Part shown: positions 33,298 to 43,273 of the stretch, piece after piece
How positions within the stretch are numbered: position 1 is the first letter of the stretch
How the letters are laid out: each line of letters opens with the position of its first letter
Assembly: GCA_002256385.1 (NCBI GenBank)
Contig: NKJD01000016.1
Coordinates: 1-64,000 of the forward strand
DNA from: Flavobacterium sp. BFFFF2
GTDB lineage: Bacteria; Bacteroidota; Bacteroidia; Flavobacteriales; Flavobacteriaceae
Direction: 5' to 3'
DNA: 64,000 nucleotides
Translations under genes and position numbers: made by a program
The notes under the pieces: model-generated
The model's database searches: none
Told to the model about the DNA's origin: nothing
Seen by the model: only the letters and a program-made list of their open reading frames with translations

Positions 33298-35091
33298 ATG
33301 AAAACAACATTATACACCTGCTTTTTGTTCATTGCCATAAGCACTTCTTGCTTCTCCCAATCCCCTACCTGGATTTGGGGCATGCGTGGTGGCAGTACTG
33401 GCACCATCAACGACCAATATCATTTCTCGCAAACCTATAGCCTCACCACCGACAGCCAGCGCAATGTGTATGGCCTGAGCAAAGTGGGCCGGGGCACCTT
33501 GGACATTGCTGGCAATCAGAAAACATATTATGGAGGCACTTACGACTACCAATACGACGTTGCGCTATTTAGCTTGGCATGCAACGGCAGCTACCGCTGG
33601 TCGAAGATTTTTGGTGGAGTACATAATGAATACATTCCATCGGTTTGTGTTGATTCGCAAGACAATGTGTACACGGGCATCCGCTTTGGTGGTTGCGGTT
33701 TACCTGACAACCAGTCTTATCCTGCCCGCATCGACAACGACTGGGTTTTAGACTCTTACAATGATTGTCGCCTGTTGGCCTTGTGTAAGTTTGATACCCA
33801 AGGCCAGTTGCTGTGGCGCCGCCAGCCTGATGCAGTAGGGGTTACCTTTTCGTCTGTTTTTTCAGATCAAACCAGCAAAGGCATTGCCATTGACGAAAAC
33901 AATGTCATTCACTGGTTGGTGCAATTGGTACCTGGCACCTATTGCAATGGGGCTTTAACGGCTACCAAAAGCCCATGTAACCATTATGTACTTAAGTACG
34001 ATACACAAGGTAACTTCTTAGGCGCTGTTGACCTGGATCTTCAGCTTGTTAATGGCACAGGCAACGACCTCGTATTTTACCGCAACCCAGGCAATGGCAA
34101 CTATGTGGTGCATTTTTCCATTGACCATTCCAATTCGCAATCGACGGGTACGTTAAATGGCACTTTGCTACCCTACACCTTTTATTTATTGGGCTTCAAT
34201 GCCCAAGGACAGGTGGTGTATAACCAAAGTAACCACCGCACTTTGGGGAACTATTTCTCAATTTCTGGTGTCGATTTTGACCCCCAAAACAACATCTATT
34301 TGTCGGGGGTTTCAGCTTCTAATAATTCAGAAGATATGTTTTTAACGTTTGGTAGCATCAGCCCTATTTACGCGCCTCATTTTGTCATGAAGCTGAACCC
34401 TACAGCAGACAACATCATTTGGTCCTCGCGCAGCCTCAATAATGTCCCTTCCTATCGATTCCCATGCACCATTAAGTACAGTAACAATCAAGTAATGGTG
34501 GCAGCTTCAGCAGGCCGTAATTCTCTTACCCCCAATCCTGGTTTAATCAGTTGGGGCAATCAGAACATCCCTAACTCAACAGGCAGCTCCAATGTAGATC
34601 CGTTTTTGGCTTGGTTTGATGCCAACACGGGGGCATGTACCAAACTTGATCGGCTAGCGAGCCCTGTTTTTAACCAAGATTATGCCACTTGTATTACTAC
34701 AGATCGCAACAATGACATTTTGCTAGGCGGGCAGTTTAGCACCTCACTCAACCTCGCCAATAACACCAGCCTGCAAGGTTCGGGACTAAGCCAACCCTTC
34801 TTTGTGGTGAAATACGCCTCTGAAGCCTGCGCACCCTTGGCCAACGAAACCTTCCAAAGCAGCAGCAGCCCCAAACTATACCCCAACCCCAACCAAGGCT
34901 TGTTTTACGTTGAAACCGACCAAACCCTTTCGTACAGCATCTGCGCCCTGAGCGGCAGTGTATTACTCACTGGCCAAATCAACCCCCAACAACCCATAGA
35001 CGCCACCGCACTTCCGCAAGGTTGTTACCTTGTAAACCTCACGGACCAAAACCAGCAAAGAACCACGCTGAAGTTGGTGGTGAGTAAATAA
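33298..35091 (+). CDS. Secreted beta-propeller-like protein with T9SS sorting domain
   Basis: This 597-residue protein starts at the ATG that gives a signal peptide (MKTTLYTCFLFIAISTSCFS). Repeated units of the type VSVDSQDNVYTG, ALCKFDTQGQLLW, GVDFDPQNNIYLSGV and CITTDRNNDILLGGQF recur roughly every 50-60 residues, as in SBBP-repeat propeller-like proteins. The last 75 residues (LYPNPNQGLFYVETD, then LPQGCYLVNLTDQNQQRTTL) are a type A sorting domain, so it is probably surface-bound or released. Function is unknown. Confidence 0.78.
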   Translation: MKTTLYTCFLFIAISTSCFSQSPTWIWGMRGGSTGTINDQYHFSQTYSLTTDSQRNVYGLSKVGRGTLDIAGNQKTYYGGTYDYQYDVALFSLACNGSYRWSKIFGGVHNEYIPSVCVDSQDNVYTGIRFGGCGLPDNQSYPARIDNDWVLDSYNDCRLLALCKFDTQGQLLWRRQPDAVGVTFSSVFSDQTSKGIAIDENNVIHWLVQLVPGTYCNGALTATKSPCNHYVLKYDTQGNFLGAVDLDLQLVNGTGNDLVFYRNPGNGNYVVHFSIDHSNSQSTGTLNGTLLPYTFYLLGFNAQGQVVYNQSNHRTLGNYFSISGVDFDPQNNIYLSGVSASNNSEDMFLTFGSISPIYAPHFVMKLNPTADNIIWSSRSLNNVPSYRFPCTIKYSNNQVMVAASAGRNSLTPNPGLISWGNQNIPNSTGSSNVDPFLAWFDANTGACTKLDRLASPVFNQDYATCITTDRNNDILLGGQFSTSLNLANNTSLQGSGLSQPFFVVKYASEACAPLANETFQSSSSPKLYPNPNQGLFYVETDQTLSYSICALSGSVLLTGQINPQQPIDATALPQGCYLVNLTDQNQQRTTLKLVVSK

Positions 35092-35808
35092 GTCGAAAGT
35101 CAAAAGTCAAAAGCCGAAAGTCAAAAGAAGGCAATAGGCAATAGTTTTTTGTTTAAAGTTTAAAGTTTTGTTGGCGAGCTAAAGCTCGCGTACCTGAAGC
35201 CCACTGGGCTTCCTCCTTTTAATTTCAAATGCTCCGTTCGGCCCTTTGGGCCTCGGGTCAGGTTTCAAGTTTTAGGTTGCAAGTTTCAGGTTATAGCAAC
35301 AACAAGGGCAGCTTAACCGCTGTCCTTGTTGTTTTGTGTTGGAATGTTTGTAATATTCTTTCAATAGATATGTAGGGGCGACCCTTGTGGTCGCCCTGTT
35401 TTTAAACGGGTCTTTCTAATGAAAACCATGTAGGGGCGGGGCTTGCGGCTGCCCTGTTTTTGCTGCGATTACACAAAATGTTTTTCAGTCTCTAAATGGC
35501 AGGCCAGTCTATGATTGTGGTCTTGTTCACATTGAAAGTTGTGTTGTTGACTTTGAAAGATATCTTGTTGACTTTGATAGGTGTGTCCAATTTTGCTACT
35601 ATATTTAAAACTGCATATTTCTTTATTTGTTGATTCATTTGATTTGACTTTTCGCGATCCTTGCGTTTGTAGACTTCCGGCAGCTCCTCTTCAGTTGCAA
35701 ACTTTACACCTCATTATTTTCAATTAAAAATATAAAATGCTTGCGAAATGTAAACGTGTATTTACTACAAAATTCGCAATCTTGCCAAACGCCTGTTAAC
35801 AGTAGTGT
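35092..35808. other. Repeat-rich spacer
   Basis: Heptamers are at 35092-35127. An inverted piece of the 296-base unit is at 35168-35212. Two TGTAGGGGCG copies, each followed by a short G/C hairpin and CCTGTTTTT, are at about 35372 and 35432. GTTGACTTTGA is repeated near 35550-35580. No coding region is supported. Confidence 0.55.
35298..35335 (+). terminator. Strong rho-independent terminator
   Basis: AACAACAAGGGCAGC pairs with GCTGTCCTTGTTGTT (one G-T pair) around six bases, followed by TTTG. It could end the transcript of the secreted propeller gene about 200 bases upstream. Confidence 0.75.
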
Positions 35809-36594
35809 TTACCATTCGTTTTTAGTATTCCATAATGATTGCTCAAACAAATTCCACGCTTCTTTTGGTTTTAATAATATTGAATCCTTAACAACTTTAC
35901 TTTTTATTTTTTTTTCTGTGAAGATTATATACCGCTTTTCATTTTCCTTTCCACCGCATTCTAAATCAAAATAATTTATAGATTCAAGTAGTTCAATACT
36001 GTCTTTAGTAGTAATAAATATTGCTTTTTTAGAATTCCCACAAGCTGAACTATACCATTTAGTTCTCAATTGTTTTTTCTTATTGTCAATTTCTAAATTT
36101 GGTAAATCAAAACATTTCTTATGAACAAAAGTATTTGTTTTTGTATCAAAAATTAGTGCTATAATGAAAGAGTTGCCGTGAACTCCTTCAACTTCACTCA
36201 ACACAATATCTGTATTTCCATCAAAGTTTAAATCAGATTTTTTTGTTTTCCAATTAACACCTTCTAAACTATCTTTTGATGTTTGTTGAAAATACCCTTC
36301 CTTTTGATGAAATAATTTCAACAAAGAATTTTCAATTACAATACCAACTTTTTGATTGTTGATATTAATCATTTTCACAAATGGTTCACTGTAGAAATTG
36401 TTTATTTCTATAGAATCAGATTTTGAATACATATCAAAAGTATATTTCCAATCACCAGAAAGTACTTTAAATGTATCCTTTTCAGTGAGCAGCAAAATAG
36501 TGTCAATTATTTTTGAATTTGATTTAGTTTTCTCAATTTTTGTTTTGCATGAAAATAAGAAAAGGATAATTGCAATTGCTGATAATATTTTCAT
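35809..36594 (-). CDS. Lipoprotein with FG-GAP/VCBS-like motif, unknown function
   Basis: This is a 261-residue lipoprotein (ILSAIAIILFLFSC, Cys16). The middle carries KSDLNFDGNTDIVLSEVEG, a calcium-loop type motif found in XAC2610-like/VCBS proteins, and NSFIIALIFDTKTNTF next to it. Two late Cys (SACGNSKKA, LECGGK) could form a disulfide. It is A/T-rich and stands alone; a relation to the secreted protein at 50640, which has a similar DFNKDKVLDYVAW motif, is possible. Confidence 0.6.
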   Translation of the reverse strand: MKILSAIAIILFLFSCKTKIEKTKSNSKIIDTILLLTEKDTFKVLSGDWKYTFDMYSKSDSIEINNFYSEPFVKMININNQKVGIVIENSLLKLFHQKEGYFQQTSKDSLEGVNWKTKKSDLNFDGNTDIVLSEVEGVHGNSFIIALIFDTKTNTFVHKKCFDLPNLEIDNKKKQLRTKWYSSACGNSKKAIFITTKDSIELLESINYFDLECGGKENEKRYIIFTEKKIKSKVVKDSILLKPKEAWNLFEQSLWNTKNEW

Positions 36595-36837
36595 TTAGTA
36601 TATTTTCTTTCTTTTACGCCAAGTTTTGCACATTACTGCTAACGATTCTCCTGTTTACACGAGCGGGATTATAGTATGGTATTTTTTAATTTCAACCTGC
36701 GGCGGCAAAACCCTTGCTATTTTTTGTAAACTTACAAAAAAAGCAAAAAAGGAGGGATGGGCTTGCCACTTACTAGGATCATGTTTTCTGGTACTATCAG
36801 AAAACCTGCTTATGAAACATCATGTTGACAGCAACTT

Positions 36838-37461
36838 TTATTCAATCGTTATTAAGCAATCCTTTACTTTAATATCTTTTTCGAATGAGCCTTTGAAAGT
36901 CACAATCATGTTTCTAAACAATATCATATCGCCTGATTCGATGCTTCTGGTTGCGGACGCGAATCGGTTACCATTAAAATGGTAGAAATACCTTGTGTTA
37001 TTTCGTTTTATAATAATGACCTCCATTTCCTTAAAATTTGACCCACCTTCATAGATGAAATCAAGCCACAGCGGATCAATGGTAGATAGTTTTTTAAATT
37101 CTTCGGTAGTGAAATGAGTTTTGTTCTTACATTTCCCAAAATCAAAAGATATCACTGGTTCTGGAAATTGTTTCACTCGAAATTGAAAGTTCCTATGTTT
37201 CCCATCTTGATAAATTGTCAAGGTAGTTGTCGTATCTTTTTGTACCTGCACTTCAAAAGTGCTATTGTCAATTTGTTTGATAATGCCATTATCAATGGCA
37301 GCTGTTATTGTAGCATTGCTAGTTGATGTTATTTCAATCCTATTTTGCACATATAAATAAAGGATATTGGTTGTTTTAGTAAAATATCCCAAAATTTGAG
37401 CATGCTTGGTTCCACAACAAACTAACAGAAAGTAAACAATAATGACTAATGATTTTTTCAT
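36838..37461 (-). CDS. Small exported protein with GldM C-terminal-like domain
   Basis: This 207-residue protein begins with a signal or lipoprotein signal (LVIIVYFLLVCC). The body resembles the C-terminal beta-sandwich domains of GldM, the T9SS periplasmic shaft protein: NILYLYVQNRIEIT, NSTFEVQVQKDTTTTLTIY and the signature FRVKQFPEPVISF. It lacks GldM's transmembrane and helical parts. Stand-alone proteins with this domain occur in Bacteroidota with unknown role. The gene is A/T-rich. Confidence 0.6.
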   Translation of the reverse strand: MKKSLVIIVYFLLVCCGTKHAQILGYFTKTTNILYLYVQNRIEITSTSNATITAAIDNGIIKQIDNSTFEVQVQKDTTTTLTIYQDGKHRNFQFRVKQFPEPVISFDFGKCKNKTHFTTEEFKKLSTIDPLWLDFIYEGGSNFKEMEVIIIKRNNTRYFYHFNGNRFASATRSIESGDMILFRNMIVTFKGSFEKDIKVKDCLITIE

Positions 37462-38127
37462 AAAAATGCTGCTTATTATTATTTACCCGCGCGTGCCCCA
37501 AATAGATCCCTACTTCGTAAAAACAAGTATTTATCACAACCTAAACAGCTAAAATCAAAACAAGCGAAGTAATCGGCGTTAGTAATCATTTTGATTGTCA
37601 AATGGATTTCCAAATGGATTTCCAAATAGCCTTTTAAAACCTATGAAAACCTTACTTATATTTTAAAAAGCACTATGTTTTGTAATATTTTTATTTATAG
37701 TTTTTTCTTCCCATGCCATCTGAAAGTTTATTTACTACTATGTATTTTCTTCCCATATAATAAATAAACCTTTTTAGTAGTATGTCTGATTTACAAAAGT
37801 AATATTTAGGTTTGTTTATGAGTATGTTTTTTTATACGGTTTGGTAAATAAACTTTTTTACAAATATGTCTGTTTTTACATGTCCTGTTTTAATGTTATT
37901 TATTGGTATGATTTTTTTTCTCATAACAGTAACAAAAAAAACATGCAACCCAATCAAACAATGGCACGGTAAACAAAACTGAAAACCACAGGGGGGCAAC
38001 ACTAATCAGGGATTTACAGCAAGAAAGAGTCTTTCCTCTTTTCTCTTTCTTCTTTTCTCTATCTAAGAAAACACCTTACTTTTGCCCTTTCACCATTTCG
38101 CCAATTGCATTAAAATAAACCGTTTTT
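37462..38127. other. AT-rich spacer with imperfect direct repeats
   Basis: No gene is seen. AAATAAACCTTTTTAGTAGT...ATGTCTG at 37765-37791 and AAATAAACTTTTTTACAAAT...ATGTCTG at 37846-37872 are related direct repeats. TACTTTTG at 38077-38084 fits a -7 box 44 bases before tspO. Confidence 0.5.
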
Positions 38128-38613
38128 ATGAAACAGAAAATAAACACCACCATTGCCCTCGGTACTTCCATCATTTTTGCCTTGATGGTGGGGTATTGCG
38201 CGTCGTTGGCTACCCGCGATGGGGTGCAACATTGGTACCCAACTTTACACAAACCGTTTTTTACGCCGCCCGCTAAATTATTTGCGCCTGTTTGGATTAT
38301 GTTATACATTTTAATGGGCATCGCAGCGGGTCGGGTGTGGAACCGCCGCGCCAATGACTTGGCCAAAACCCGTGTGGCGATGCGTTGGTACGTAGCCCAA
38401 TTGGCAGCCAATGGGCTGTGGTCCTTTTTGTTCTTTTATTGGCACAATCCGTTGTTGGCGCTTATTGAAATATTATTAATGGCCACCTTGATTGAAGAAA
38501 CCCGCAGGCATTTTGCCCCATTAGATGCGACCGCTTCAAAATTATTTTGGCCTTATATGGCTTGGGTTGCCTTTGCCACTTGCCTCAATGCAGGAGTTTG
38601 GTGGTTGAATTAA
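38128..38613 (+). CDS. tspO: TspO/MBR family membrane protein
   Basis: This 161-residue protein has five hydrophobic helices and the TspO pattern: WYPTLHKPFFTPPAKLFAPV, then WIMLYILMGIAAGRVW, an aromatic-rich ANGLWSFLFFYWHNP and a final YMAWVAFATCLNAGVWWLN. TspO proteins bind porphyrins and other lipophilic ligands. It is a single-gene unit. Confidence 0.9.
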   Translation: MKQKINTTIALGTSIIFALMVGYCASLATRDGVQHWYPTLHKPFFTPPAKLFAPVWIMLYILMGIAAGRVWNRRANDLAKTRVAMRWYVAQLAANGLWSFLFFYWHNPLLALIEILLMATLIEETRRHFAPLDATASKLFWPYMAWVAFATCLNAGVWWLN

Positions 38614-38778
38614 AAAAGGGGCTGCGGCAAGCAGTCGTTTTTTGTATCTTCGTGCGGTGTTTTTACAAGAAAATCATTTTAAAAAGAAATCATTTTACAT
38701 TTTAACAACCACCTCATTTAGACCAATTATCTCCAATTCGTTTAGCATTTTGTTTAACTTAACATACATTTTAAAGAA

Positions 38779-39789
38779 ATGAAAATCATTGTTCCCATGG
38801 CAGGCAGAGGCTCCCGACTGCGTCCACACACGTTAACCGTTCCAAAACCATTGATTCCCATTGCAGGCAAACCGATCGTACACCGCTTGGTAGAAGACAT
38901 TGCCGGCGTTTTGAATCAGCCGATCGAAGAAATTGCCTTTATCATTCACCCTGATTTTGGTAAAAAGGTCGAAGACGATTTGGTGGCCATTGCTGCGAAA
39001 TTGGGTGCCAAAGGTTCCATTTGCTACCAACATGAGGCTTTGGGAACGGCGCACGCCATTTTGTGTGCCAAAGAAAGCATGTCTGGACCAGTAGTAGTCG
39101 CTTATGCCGACACCTTGTTCCGTGCCGACTTTAGCCTTGATGCCACAGCCGACGCGGTAATTTGGGTGCAGCAAGTAGCAGATCCTTCTGCTTTTGGTGT
39201 GGTTCAATTAAACGAGTCAGGTCAGATTACCGATTTTGTGGAAAAACCCAAAGATTTTATTTCAGATTTGGCCATCATAGGCATTTACTATTTTAAATCG
39301 GGCGAAAGCTTGCGCGAAGAATTGCAATTTTTGCTTGACAACAATGTGGTGAAAGGCGGCGAATACCAACTAACCGATGCCCTCGAAAACATGAAACTAA
39401 AAGGCATGAAATTTGTGCCTGGACAAGTGGACGAATGGATGGATTGTGGCAACAAAGCCGTTACTGTTGAAACCAATTCGCGCCTATTGCAATTTTTGCA
39501 CGCCGATGGCAAACCATTGGTGTCTGACCGCATTCGCATTGAGAATTCAACCATTATTCCGCCTTGTTTTATTGCAGACGATGTGGTGCTCATTAATTCA
39601 ACCGTGGGTCCCAATGTGTCATTAGGCACCGGAACCCATTTGACCAATGTAACCATTACCAATAGTTTGGTTCAAACCCATGCGCACCTACTAAATGCCC
39701 AACTTGAAGGTGCGATGATTGGCAACCATGTCAATTATAGAGGCGATTTTACCAGCGTGAGCTTGGGCGATTATACCACCATTGACTAA
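38779..39789 (+). CDS. Sugar-phosphate nucleotidyltransferase
   Basis: This 336-residue protein starts with the NTP-binding signature MKIIVPMAGRGSRLRPHTLT, with VPKPLIPIAGKPI after it. Residues 1-235 are the Rossmann-type transferase (VVAYADTLF with the metal Asp, VEKPKD, IIGIYYFKSG). Residues 255-336 look like a left-handed beta-helix (NSTVGPNVSLGTGTHLTN). It transfers a nucleotidyl group to a sugar-1-phosphate, probably glucose-1-phosphate with dTTP or UTP; the exact substrate is not clear. Confidence 0.82.
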   Translation: MKIIVPMAGRGSRLRPHTLTVPKPLIPIAGKPIVHRLVEDIAGVLNQPIEEIAFIIHPDFGKKVEDDLVAIAAKLGAKGSICYQHEALGTAHAILCAKESMSGPVVVAYADTLFRADFSLDATADAVIWVQQVADPSAFGVVQLNESGQITDFVEKPKDFISDLAIIGIYYFKSGESLREELQFLLDNNVVKGGEYQLTDALENMKLKGMKFVPGQVDEWMDCGNKAVTVETNSRLLQFLHADGKPLVSDRIRIENSTIIPPCFIADDVVLINSTVGPNVSLGTGTHLTNVTITNSLVQTHAHLLNAQLEGAMIGNHVNYRGDFTSVSLGDYTTID

Positions 39790-39799
39790 GTTTACAACG

Positions 39800-41149
39800 A
39801 TGCGGGGTCTTATTCTTTTTGTTGGTTTAATCGGATTTTCGGTGGGTGTTTGGGCACAACCCGAACCCCAAGATGCGGCCCATAAGCCCGACCCTTTTGA
39901 AGAGCATTTGTTTGATTCTTTCAAAGAAAAGGCCATGGAAAACTATGACAAGGCCATTGAACAATTGCAACAATGCAAAGACCTGAAACCCGAATCGGCT
40001 ATTGTCTATTTTGAATTGGGAAAGAATTATTATTTCCAACGGAATTACGTCAAAGCATACGCCGCCTTTGAAAAAGCAACTCAGTTGGCACCAGACAATC
40101 GGTGGGCTTGGGTTGGATTATACGACATTTGCTATGATACCAAAGATTACGACCGGGCCATTCCTGTTGTTGAAAAACTGATTCAACTGAAAGACACGTA
40201 CAAGGAAGATTTGGTTTCGCTGTACATGATGACCCTTCAACACGAAAAAGCGCTTACCCTGATTCATGAATTGGAAGAACGCTATGGCCGCACCGAAAAA
40301 AGAGACCTTTACAAAGCGGATATCCTCAAAGATGCCAAATTTCAAGGTCCTGAGCGAAGCACGCTATTACAACGCATCGAAAAATTTCCACAAGAAGAAG
40401 CCAATTATCTGGAGCTCATTTCATTGTACAACCAAAGTGGGCAAGAAGACAAAGCATTGGACATTGCCCGAAAATTAGAAAAAGCCATTCCCACTTCCGA
40501 CTGGGCGCAAGTTGGTTTGTACAAAACATTTATTGTTCAGCAACAAACTGCTCAGGCAGTTCAAGCCCTTAAAAAGATAGTGGAAAGCCCCAAAATTGAT
40601 TGGAAAATTAAGCAGCGTAGTTTTAATGAAATGCTGATTTATGTGCAAACCCATCCAGAGGCAGAAGCCGATTTTAATGCGCTGATTCCCGCCATGTCAA
40701 ACGACCGTTCGGTAAATGTTCAGAAGGAATTAGGTAAGTTTTATTTCAACAAATCCAATTGGACAAAGGCCATTTTATACTTGAGCAGTCATTGTAAATC
40801 AGACGCCACAGACCGCGAATCCTTGTTGCTTTTGCTGCAGGCGCAAACCGAAGCGGGCCGTTTTCCGGAATTGGAAAAACAAGCCGATGAAGCTTTGTCG
40901 TGGTTCCCAGCCCAGGCCGAATTGTATTACTACAAAGGACTGGCTTTGAATCAGATGGGGCAATTTAAGGCCGCGAAAGAAGCACTGGAATCGGGTTTGG
41001 ATTATTTAATCGATAATATTCCACTCGAAATCAATTGGAACATCCAATTGGGTCAAACTTATTTAGGTTTGGGTGATGTGGTCAAAAAAGAACAATATTA
41101 TAAACGGGCGAATGATTTAATTGAAAAATCAAAAAAAGCCAAACCCTAA
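39800..41149 (+). CDS. Exported tetratricopeptide-repeat protein
   Basis: The ATG at 39800 gives a signal peptide (MRGLILFVGLIGFSVGVWAQ); an in-frame TTG six codons earlier overlaps the upstream gene. The 449-residue protein is made of TPR-type helices, e.g. AIVYFELGKNYYFQRNYVKA and AELYYYKGLALNQMGQFKAA. It probably acts as a periplasmic scaffold. It follows the nucleotidyltransferase stop by 10 bases and leads into envelope genes. Confidence 0.8.
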   Translation: MRGLILFVGLIGFSVGVWAQPEPQDAAHKPDPFEEHLFDSFKEKAMENYDKAIEQLQQCKDLKPESAIVYFELGKNYYFQRNYVKAYAAFEKATQLAPDNRWAWVGLYDICYDTKDYDRAIPVVEKLIQLKDTYKEDLVSLYMMTLQHEKALTLIHELEERYGRTEKRDLYKADILKDAKFQGPERSTLLQRIEKFPQEEANYLELISLYNQSGQEDKALDIARKLEKAIPTSDWAQVGLYKTFIVQQQTAQAVQALKKIVESPKIDWKIKQRSFNEMLIYVQTHPEAEADFNALIPAMSNDRSVNVQKELGKFYFNKSNWTKAILYLSSHCKSDATDRESLLLLLQAQTEAGRFPELEKQADEALSWFPAQAELYYYKGLALNQMGQFKAAKEALESGLDYLIDNIPLEINWNIQLGQTYLGLGDVVKKEQYYKRANDLIEKSKKAKP

Positions 41150-41207
41150 TTTACAATATACACCAAGACACTCCGTTAAACCGTATTAGCCAAAACTTAT
41201 AATAACT

Positions 41208-41978
41208 ATGTGGAATAGACACCTTCTTTGCTTAGGATTGTTTTTGATGCTGAGTTGCAAGGCCCAACAGCCAACCGCTGTTCCACAATCAGACAGTACG
41301 CCAGAAGCTGCAACCAAAAAAAGCACCGTAACATTTCCAGCCGAATTACCCGATTTTAATACGGTGGCGTTGCATGCACAAGTGCATTATCAAGACAGTT
41401 TACAGTCCCAAAAAGTAACGGCTGAGGTCCGTATTTTAAAAGACCAGACCATTTGGGTGAGCATCCGATTTTTGGGCTTTACCATAGCCAAAGCCATGTT
41501 GACCCCGCAAGAAGTGCTATATGTTGACAAAGTCAACAGCCGTTTTTACAAAGGAAACTATGCGCTGTTAAACCGTTTGGTCGATGCGGAAATGGATTTC
41601 CAAAAAATACAGCGGCTGTTGTTAGGCCGCACCTTAATTCCCATTGATGCAACTGCCAATATTCGGCTAGTTGACCAAAATTGGCACAGCCAACAGCGCT
41701 GGGGGAAAGGACTTTTTTATTGTGAATGGAATCCACAAGGTTTGGGCCTGTCAAAGCAAACCGTTGATCAGCCGCAAAATGCCCAAAGGGTAGAGGTTCA
41801 ATTGGCTGATTGGGATGAAAATGCGTTGAATCCAATAGCAAAATTTATGGTGCTGCAGATGTTGCAAGCTGGAAAAACCAGCTCCATTCAAATAAAGTAT
41901 GACCAAATTGAATGGAATCAGACGCTCACTTATCCTTTTTCAATTCCCGAAGGATATACTCCTATTACTATTGATTAG
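41208..41978 (+). CDS. DUF4292-type lipoprotein
   Basis: This is a 256-residue lipoprotein (LLCLGLFLMLSC, Cys17). The body (TVALHAQVHYQDSLQSQKV, then VRILKDQTIWVSIRFLGFTI) fits the DUF4292 family, which resembles LolB/LptE-like lipid-binding folds. It lies between a TPR gene and an EnvC-like gene, a common order in Bacteroidota, so an envelope-assembly role is likely but unproven. Confidence 0.78.
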   Translation: MWNRHLLCLGLFLMLSCKAQQPTAVPQSDSTPEAATKKSTVTFPAELPDFNTVALHAQVHYQDSLQSQKVTAEVRILKDQTIWVSIRFLGFTIAKAMLTPQEVLYVDKVNSRFYKGNYALLNRLVDAEMDFQKIQRLLLGRTLIPIDATANIRLVDQNWHSQQRWGKGLFYCEWNPQGLGLSKQTVDQPQNAQRVEVQLADWDENALNPIAKFMVLQMLQAGKTSSIQIKYDQIEWNQTLTYPFSIPEGYTPITID

Positions 41979-41997
41979 TTTTGTAAAAAAATAGACA

Positions 41998-43260
41998 ATG
42001 CGTAGAATCTTCTTTTTTTCATTATTCCTTTTAGTGGCTTTTCCATTGCATGCGCAATTGCCGACCCAACAAGAGTTGGAAGAACGTAAGGCAAAAATTC
42101 AAGAAGAAATTCTCGAAAAGCAAGCCTTGCTCAAAAATGTACGCAGCCAAGAAAAATCGGTGGTGAATCAATTAATGGTGCAAAAAGAAAAGATTGGATT
42201 GCAAGAAAAATTGATTAGGACTACCGAAAAGCAAACCAAATTGCTGGGGAACGATATTTACATAAACCAATTAAAAATCAATCATTTGCACCGCGAGTTG
42301 GACACGCTGAAGGGCGATTATGCCGGCATGATTCGCAAATCATACAAAAGCCGATCCAAACACAGCCGTGTGATGTTTGTGTTGTCGTCCAAGAACTTTG
42401 CGCAAGCCTATCGGCGCATGCAATACATGAAGCAATACGCCAGTTACCGCAAAATGCAAGCTGAGGAAATTGTAGTTAAAACCCATGAATTGGAGAAATT
42501 CAATCAAGTAATTGGCGTGCAAAAAGGCGAAAAAGAAAAGCTATTGGTCGAGAAGGAAAAGGAGCGTGAAACCTTAGAAGTCGAAAAGCAAGAGCAAGAA
42601 CGCATTGCCCAGCAGATTAAAAAAGAAAAGGTCAAAATTGTAGCCGAACTTAAAAAGAAGCAAAAGGAGTCAAAGGCAATTGATCAGCAAATCCAACGGG
42701 CCATTAGAGCCGCCATTGCAGAGGCCAACCGCAAAACTGCGGCTGCTAAAGTGAAAGCGAGTCCTAAAACGGTCACAGCCTCTGAAACCAAAGCGGTTGA
42801 AACCGCTACCAAAATTGTGCTTACCCCCGAAGGACAAACCTTATCCGATAATTTACGAGCCAACAGAGGACGTCTTCCTTGGCCAGTTGAAAAAGGCGTG
42901 ATTAGTTCTCGTTTTGGTGACCACCCCCATCCGTTATTTTCAACCTTAATTATTCATAACAGCGGAATTGAAATCACTACCGACGAAGGAGCTAGTGCCC
43001 GTGCCGTGTTTAATGGTGAGGTGACATTGGTGCAGGTGTTGTCGCCTGTCAACAAAGCGGTGTATATCCAACATGGCGATTATTTTACCATTTACCAGAA
43101 CTTAAGTAAAGTATTTGTGGCCAAAGGCGATAAAGTATCAACCAAGCAAGCCATTGGACAAATTAGAACCAACGGCGATACGGGTAAAACCATCTTGAAA
43201 TTTTTATTGTTACAAAACACCAATTACAACGATCCTTCGCAATGGTTGTTTAACCGTTAA
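41998..43260 (+). CDS. EnvC-like coiled-coil protein with degenerate LytM domain
   Basis: A signal peptide (IFFFSLFLLVAFPLHAQ) is followed by coiled coil over about residues 20-260, then a C-terminal M23/LytM-like domain (ISSRFGDHPHPLFSTLIIHN to YNDPSQWLF). The zinc and catalytic residues are missing: the usual HxxGIDI is HNSGIEI, the HG..T.Y.HL segment is HGDYFTIYQNLS, and the final HxH position reads LKFLLL. As in E. coli EnvC, it should activate amidases rather than cut murein itself. Confidence 0.87.
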   Translation: MRRIFFFSLFLLVAFPLHAQLPTQQELEERKAKIQEEILEKQALLKNVRSQEKSVVNQLMVQKEKIGLQEKLIRTTEKQTKLLGNDIYINQLKINHLHRELDTLKGDYAGMIRKSYKSRSKHSRVMFVLSSKNFAQAYRRMQYMKQYASYRKMQAEEIVVKTHELEKFNQVIGVQKGEKEKLLVEKEKERETLEVEKQEQERIAQQIKKEKVKIVAELKKKQKESKAIDQQIQRAIRAAIAEANRKTAAAKVKASPKTVTASETKAVETATKIVLTPEGQTLSDNLRANRGRLPWPVEKGVISSRFGDHPHPLFSTLIIHNSGIEITTDEGASARAVFNGEVTLVQVLSPVNKAVYIQHGDYFTIYQNLSKVFVAKGDKVSTKQAIGQIRTNGDTGKTILKFLLLQNTNYNDPSQWLFNR

Positions 43261-43273
43261 TACTTATGGATAT

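Noticed and set aside
35360..35470. TGTAGGGGCG repeats considered as a structured RNA gene
   Set aside because: Only two short imperfect hairpins with T-runs; similar spacer repeats are common, and nothing supports a specific RNA family.
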